Source of the DNA: Oceaniferula marina
GTDB lineage: Bacteria; Verrucomicrobiota; Verrucomicrobiia; Verrucomicrobiales; Akkermansiaceae
Direction of reading: 5' to 3'
Length of the DNA: 64,000 nucleotides
NCBI RefSeq assembly: GCF_013391475.1
Contig: NZ_JACBAZ010000001.1
Location: forward strand, 1,012,377-1,076,376
Shown: in pieces, positions 60,521-64,000 of the stretch
Layout: every line of letters starts with the position of its first letter
Position numbering within the stretch: the stretch's first letter is position 1
Notes under the pieces: model-generated
The model's database searches: none
The model's input: only the letters and a program-made list of their open reading frames with translations
What the model was told of the DNA's origin: nothing
Program-made: the position numbers and the translations under genes

Positions 60521-62044
60521 CTATTCCCACTCGATACTTGCCGGTGGTTTGGTGGAAATATCATAAAGCACCCGGTTGATCCCATCCACCTCATTGAGGA
60601 TTCTGTTACTCGTTTCCCGCAGCAAGGCCGGTGGTAGCTCCACCCAGTCTGCGGTCATAGCGTCTTCACTCACAACAGCACGCAGGCTAATCGCCCACTC
60701 GTAGCTTCGCTCATCACCTTTGACTCCCACTGTTTTCACCGGGATCAGTCCGGCATAAGCCTGCCATACCTTATCATACCATTCATAATCCTTCAGACGA
60801 CCAATAAAGATATCATCACACTCACGAATGATGCGCAGTTTCTTTTCTGTAATATCACCAGGGCAACGAACCGCCAGGCCTGGACCGGGGAACGGGTGAC
60901 GGTTCAGAATATCACTCGGGATACCAAGCGACACCCCCAACTCCCGCACCTCATCCTTGAACAACTCTGCAAGGGGCTCGAGAACCTTCCCCTGCTCCTG
61001 CAATTCAAGAATCCGGGCAACCCGGTTATGGTGGGTTTTAATCACAGACGCCTTGGACTTGGCATTCGAGGCGGACTCAATCACATCCGGATAGAGCGTT
61101 CCCTGAGCCAACATCTCGGCATTCCCCACCGTATTCCAAAAGACATCAATAAAGAGATTCCCGATAATTTTGCGTTTTTCCTCAGGGTCCGCGACACCTG
61201 CCAGCTTACTCATAAACAACTCGGAGCAATCGACCGTTTCAATCTCCACACCCATCCGGTGAAAGTTGTTACGCACTTCGTCGCCTTCATCGAGACGCAT
61301 CAATCCATGGTCGACAAAGATCGCGCGGACATTCACCCCGGCCTCTTTCAATAAAACGGCAAGCACCGTACTGTCGACCCCACCGCTCACACCACAAACC
61401 ACCTGCTTGTCTCCGACTTTTTCACGGATGCCATCGATCAACTCACGCTTAAAATCTTCAATATGAAACTCCTCAAGCTCACCGGCCTGAAGCAGGAAGT
61501 TATGAAGGATACGCAATCCCTCGTGGCTATGGGTAACTTCCGGGTGAAACTGAATCCCGTAATAGCGCTCTCCCCACTTCAAAGAAACAGGAACATCCTC
61601 ACGGTTCGAGGCAAGAACCACTGCATTGTCCGGCAGTTCACTGACGGTATCCGAGTGACTCATCCAGACCTGCGATTCATGCGAGATCCCCTCATACAAA
61701 CCTTCACTCACAAGAGGCAACAATCCGGCCGGTCCATACTCACGACGGTTACTCGCTTTCACAGCCCCACCAAATTTAATGTTCAGCAACTGCATACCGT
61801 AACAAACCCCGAGAACCGGAACGCCAAAGGCATCGAGCTGATCAAAATCAATATCCGGAGCATCTTCGTCACTGGTACTCTTAGGTCCGCCCGATAGAAT
61901 AATCGCCCCCGGTTTTCCTATCTGGGATAAGTCTTCCGGCTCATACAACTTGGCAAAGAAACCCAGTTCGCGCACCCTGCGGACGATCAACTGAGTGTAT
62001 TGGGAACCGAAATCTAAAACGGCAACATGATTGTTTTCTGTCAT
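60521..62044 (-). CDS. guaA: GMP synthase (glutamine-hydrolysing)
   Basis: Converts XMP to GMP with glutamine and ATP. 507 aa from the ATG at 62044 (MTENNHVAVLDFGSQYTQLI); the frame extends 21 codons upstream into the leader. The glutamine amidotransferase domain has GVCYGMQLLN (catalytic Cys) and GIQFHPEVTHS; the ATP pyrophosphatase P-loop is CGVSGGVDSTVLA, and the C-terminal dimerisation part ends TKPPASIEWE. It follows guaB by 102 bp on the same strand, so guaB-guaA probably form one operon with a hairpin between them. Confidence 0.97.
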   Translation of the reverse strand: MTENNHVAVLDFGSQYTQLIVRRVRELGFFAKLYEPEDLSQIGKPGAIILSGGPKSTSDEDAPDIDFDQLDAFGVPVLGVCYGMQLLNIKFGGAVKASNRREYGPAGLLPLVSEGLYEGISHESQVWMSHSDTVSELPDNAVVLASNREDVPVSLKWGERYYGIQFHPEVTHSHEGLRILHNFLLQAGELEEFHIEDFKRELIDGIREKVGDKQVVCGVSGGVDSTVLAVLLKEAGVNVRAIFVDHGLMRLDEGDEVRNNFHRMGVEIETVDCSELFMSKLAGVADPEEKRKIIGNLFIDVFWNTVGNAEMLAQGTLYPDVIESASNAKSKASVIKTHHNRVARILELQEQGKVLEPLAELFKDEVRELGVSLGIPSDILNRHPFPGPGLAVRCPGDITEKKLRIIRECDDIFIGRLKDYEWYDKVWQAYAGLIPVKTVGVKGDERSYEWAISLRAVVSEDAMTADWVELPPALLRETSNRILNEVDGINRVLYDISTKPPASIEWE

Positions 62045-62074
62045 AGCAATAAATAATAATAGGAAATAATAAAA

Positions 62075-62106
62075 TGTTACGGGTAGCGGCAGCAACACCC
62101 GTAACA
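62075..62106 (-). terminator. Hairpin between guaB and guaA
   Basis: TGTTACGGGT (62075-62084) and ACCCGTAACA (62097-62106) form a perfect 10-bp stem with a 12-nt loop. On the - strand it is followed by TTTTATTATT. It may be a terminator after guaB or an attenuator that sets guaA expression from the guaB promoter. Confidence 0.7.
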
Positions 62107-62146
62107 CACAGGATCTATCCGACCCTCAAAGAAGAAACAAATGAGA

Positions 62147-63601
62147 TTAACTCAGTGGTTGGTAATTGGTAGGTTCCTCGGTGATCACAATATCATGGGT
62201 ATGACTTTCTTTAAGTCCACCGGCTGTGATCTGCGTAAAGATCGCGCGCTCACGCAGCTCATCCAAAGTCGACGCTCCAACATAACCCATTCCGGAACGA
62301 AGGCCACCCATCAATTGGAAAACAACATCCGCAAGCGGTCCTTTATAGGGAACCCGGCCTTCTACACCTTCCGCGACGAGCTTCCCGGAGCTATTCTGAC
62401 CATAGCGGTCACCCGATCCCTTACGCATGGCTCCTAAGGATCCCATTCCGCGGTAGGACTTGAACCGGCGTCCCTGGTAGCGAACCATCGCACCGGGGCT
62501 TTCGCGCGTTCCTGCGAGGATCGACCCCAGCATCACAAGATCAGCACCAGCGGCAAGCGCTTTCACAATATCGCCGGAGTAACGGATTCCACCGTCGGCA
62601 ATCAGAGTTACTCCACGCTCACGGCAATACGATGCCGCATTCTGAATGGCGGTAAACTGAGGCATCCCCACACCGGAAATCACACGGGTGGTACAAATCG
62701 ACCCGGGGCCGACGCCGACCTTGACGGCGGCCGCTCCGGCATCGGCCAGATCCTTGGCACCTTCAGCCGTTACGACATTACCCGCAATCACGGGAACGTC
62801 ACCAAGCTCACGCAATTGACGAATCACATCCACAACCCGCGTCGTATGCCCGGTAGCGGCATCAATAAACAAGGCATCCACGCCGGCCGCAATCAATGCT
62901 TTCCCCCGGTCGATACAATCAGGCCCCACTCCAACAGCTGCACCACAGCGAAGTTGCCCGTTCGGGTCCTTGGCGGCATTGGTAAAGGTGATACGTTTCT
63001 CAATGTCCGCTCCGGTGATCAAGCCAGCAAGCCGACCTTCGGCGTCGACCAAAGGCAATTTTTCAATCCGGTTTTCATAGAGAATACTGCGGGCTTCACT
63101 CTGGCATGTGTGCTCAGGCATCGTCACGAGCCTTTCGAGAGGAGTCATCACCTCACTGATTTTAGCATCATCATCGGCCATGTGACGAACGTCACGCCCG
63201 GTCACCATCCCTTCAAGCTTACCCGCGGCGTTCACCACCGGGAATCCAGAATACCCGTGCGTGAACATAATTTCACGCAGATCGGCCACCGTCTGATCTT
63301 TGGAAACGGTAAACGGATCACTAATCACCGCACTCTCCGAGCGCTTGACCTTGAGAACCTCAGCCGCTTGTTCCTCGATCGTGTTATTCCGGTGAATCAC
63401 TCCGATTCCACCTTCACGAGCCAGAGCAATTGCAAGCTCACTCTCAGAAACGGTATCCATCGCTGCAGACACGACAGGAATATTTAATCCGATCTTGTCC
63501 GTCAGAGAAGTTTTCAAATTGGCCTCGCCGGGCAAAATGCCACTCATCCGCGGGGTCAGCAATACATCATCAAATGATAGTCCTAGGGAAATCTGCGCCA
63601 T
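62147..63601 (-). CDS. guaB: IMP dehydrogenase
   Basis: NAD-dependent oxidation of IMP to XMP, the first step of guanine nucleotide synthesis. 484 aa from the ATG at 63601 ([17 protein letters not shown]); the frame extends 29 codons upstream. Two CBS domains (about 95-215) interrupt the barrel, and the catalytic loop [15 protein letters not shown] holds the active Cys. GMGSLGAM (flap) and YKGPLADVV also fit. Upstream gene of the guaB-guaA pair. Confidence 0.97.
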   Translation of the reverse strand: MAQISLGLSFDDVLLTPRMSGILPGEANLKTSLTDKIGLNIPVVSAAMDTVSESELAIALAREGGIGVIHRNNTIEEQAAEVLKVKRSESAVISDPFTVSKDQTVADLREIMFTHGYSGFPVVNAAGKLEGMVTGRDVRHMADDDAKISEVMTPLERLVTMPEHTCQSEARSILYENRIEKLPLVDAEGRLAGLITGADIEKRITFTNAAKDPNGQLRCGAAVGVGPDCIDRGKALIAAGVDALFIDAATGHTTRVVDVIRQLRELGDVPVIAGNVVTAEGAKDLADAGAAAVKVGVGPGSICTTRVISGVGMPQFTAIQNAASYCRERGVTLIADGGIRYSGDIVKALAAGADLVMLGSILAGTRESPGAMVRYQGRRFKSYRGMGSLGAMRKGSGDRYGQNSSGKLVAEGVEGRVPYKGPLADVVFQLMGGLRSGMGYVGASTLDELRERAIFTQITAGGLKESHTHDIVITEEPTNYQPLS

Positions 63602-64000
63602 GGCAAAGTCAAGAGAACCGAAGCCCCGATGACAAGCGTGAAATGCGCCCTCGGTGATTTTTTTCCAACAACGACCAAACACCCGCACAAACAGCCAAAT
63701 CGAATTTCCATCTCCCCCTTACTTTACCAAGCCTCCCAGCCCCAAGAGATCGAGAAAAATAAGTTTTTCCTGCCTCGACAAAATAAATCCCCCCTTTAGT
63801 TTCGCTAAGTCCACAACAGCTGCACTCATGGCATCGCAAACTGCCACGAAATAGCCACCAAACCGACGGCAACAACCCGTCATCAGCCAGTCCCCCAGTT
63901 TCCAGTTCCCCATCTCCCATACGCTTACCCACTGACTCACATCTCAGCCCAACCTAGCATTTCACCCCAGTTACTATCCGTCACCATGGACACACCTTCT
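63602..64000. other. Unassigned region up to the window edge
   Basis: About 400 bp upstream of guaB. Frames here have poor codon pattern and I support none as a gene. It must hold the guaB promoter. An ATG at 63986 (MDTPS) could open a + strand gene that continues outside the window, but five codons are not enough to claim it. Confidence 0.4.

Noticed and set aside
63609-63932. 107-codon frame upstream of guaB
   Set aside because: Overlaps the guaB leader in another phase, rich in G, C and W, with no recognisable motif.
63986-64000. Possible gene start at the window edge (MDTPS)
   Set aside because: Five codons cannot be supported as a gene; mentioned only as a possibility.

Overview
The window looks like a chromosomal segment of a free-living member of the Verrucomicrobiota, most likely order Verrucomicrobiales. 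The reasons are the PEP-CTERM tails of the form VPEPSSAALLGLGGLSLIL followed by arginines, tandem secreted sulfatases, a very large CotH/lamin-tail protein, a TonB receptor without a SusD partner, the frequent absence of a visible Shine-Dalgarno, and a LexA-box of the TGTTC-N4-GAACA type in front of lexA. Composition is even and mid-to-high GC. I see no rRNA, CRISPR array, prophage or transposase; one tRNA-Phe is present. Many start sites were moved downstream from the longest reading frame because the upstream part begins with TTG/GTG or is not protein-like.

Region by region. 1-7.7 kb (+ strand): a glycan-degradation block with two secreted sialidases, two PEP-CTERM proteins and a GH20 hexosaminidase. 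Three consecutive promoter regions share an 18-bp TGGTCT...ACC(A/T) element and the two PEP-CTERM genes share tail DNA and terminator. 7.8-17 kb: an SF1 helicase with a degenerate nuclease-like tail, a MITE-like inverted repeat, a TonB-dependent receptor and a CotH/lamin-tail protein. 17-25.4 kb: an MBOAT acyltransferase with its SGNH partner, pyrF, a eukaryote-like SET protein, YitT, ParB, an M28 peptidase, tRNA-Phe and a lysine-rich EF-hand protein. 25.5-32.2 kb (- strand): four different secreted formylglycine-type sulfatases in a row.

32.5-39.9 kb: an M32 carboxypeptidase, a methyltransferase, and a compact - strand operon purE, pyrR, small membrane protein, pyrB, pyrC, YiiX-like lipoprotein. 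40-44 kb: an acidic hypothetical gene with dus, and a BlaI/BlaR1 sensor pair with two operator palindromes. 44.1-48.6 kb: the methyl cycle (metK, ahcY) divergent from an ArsR-methyltransferase fusion with one palindrome between them, then tlyA. 48.6-53.8 kb: GH10, an alcohol dehydrogenase, maf, lexA and an AsmA-like protein. Arrays of one 7-bp repeat family sit directly in front of both lexA and maf. 53.9-64 kb: an ankyrin-L,D-transpeptidase fusion, GH2 beta-galactosidase, an HNH protein, a DUF4105 membrane protein, and guaB-guaA.

The genes suggest an organism that strips sialic acid, sulfate, N-acetylhexosamine and galactose from complex glycans outside the cytoplasm, set among ordinary nucleotide and methyl-cycle housekeeping. 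The most unusual items are the lexA/maf heptamer arrays, the shared glycan-block operator, the ArsR-methyltransferase switch on metK-ahcY, and several domain fusions. All family calls are from reading motifs; no database search was run.
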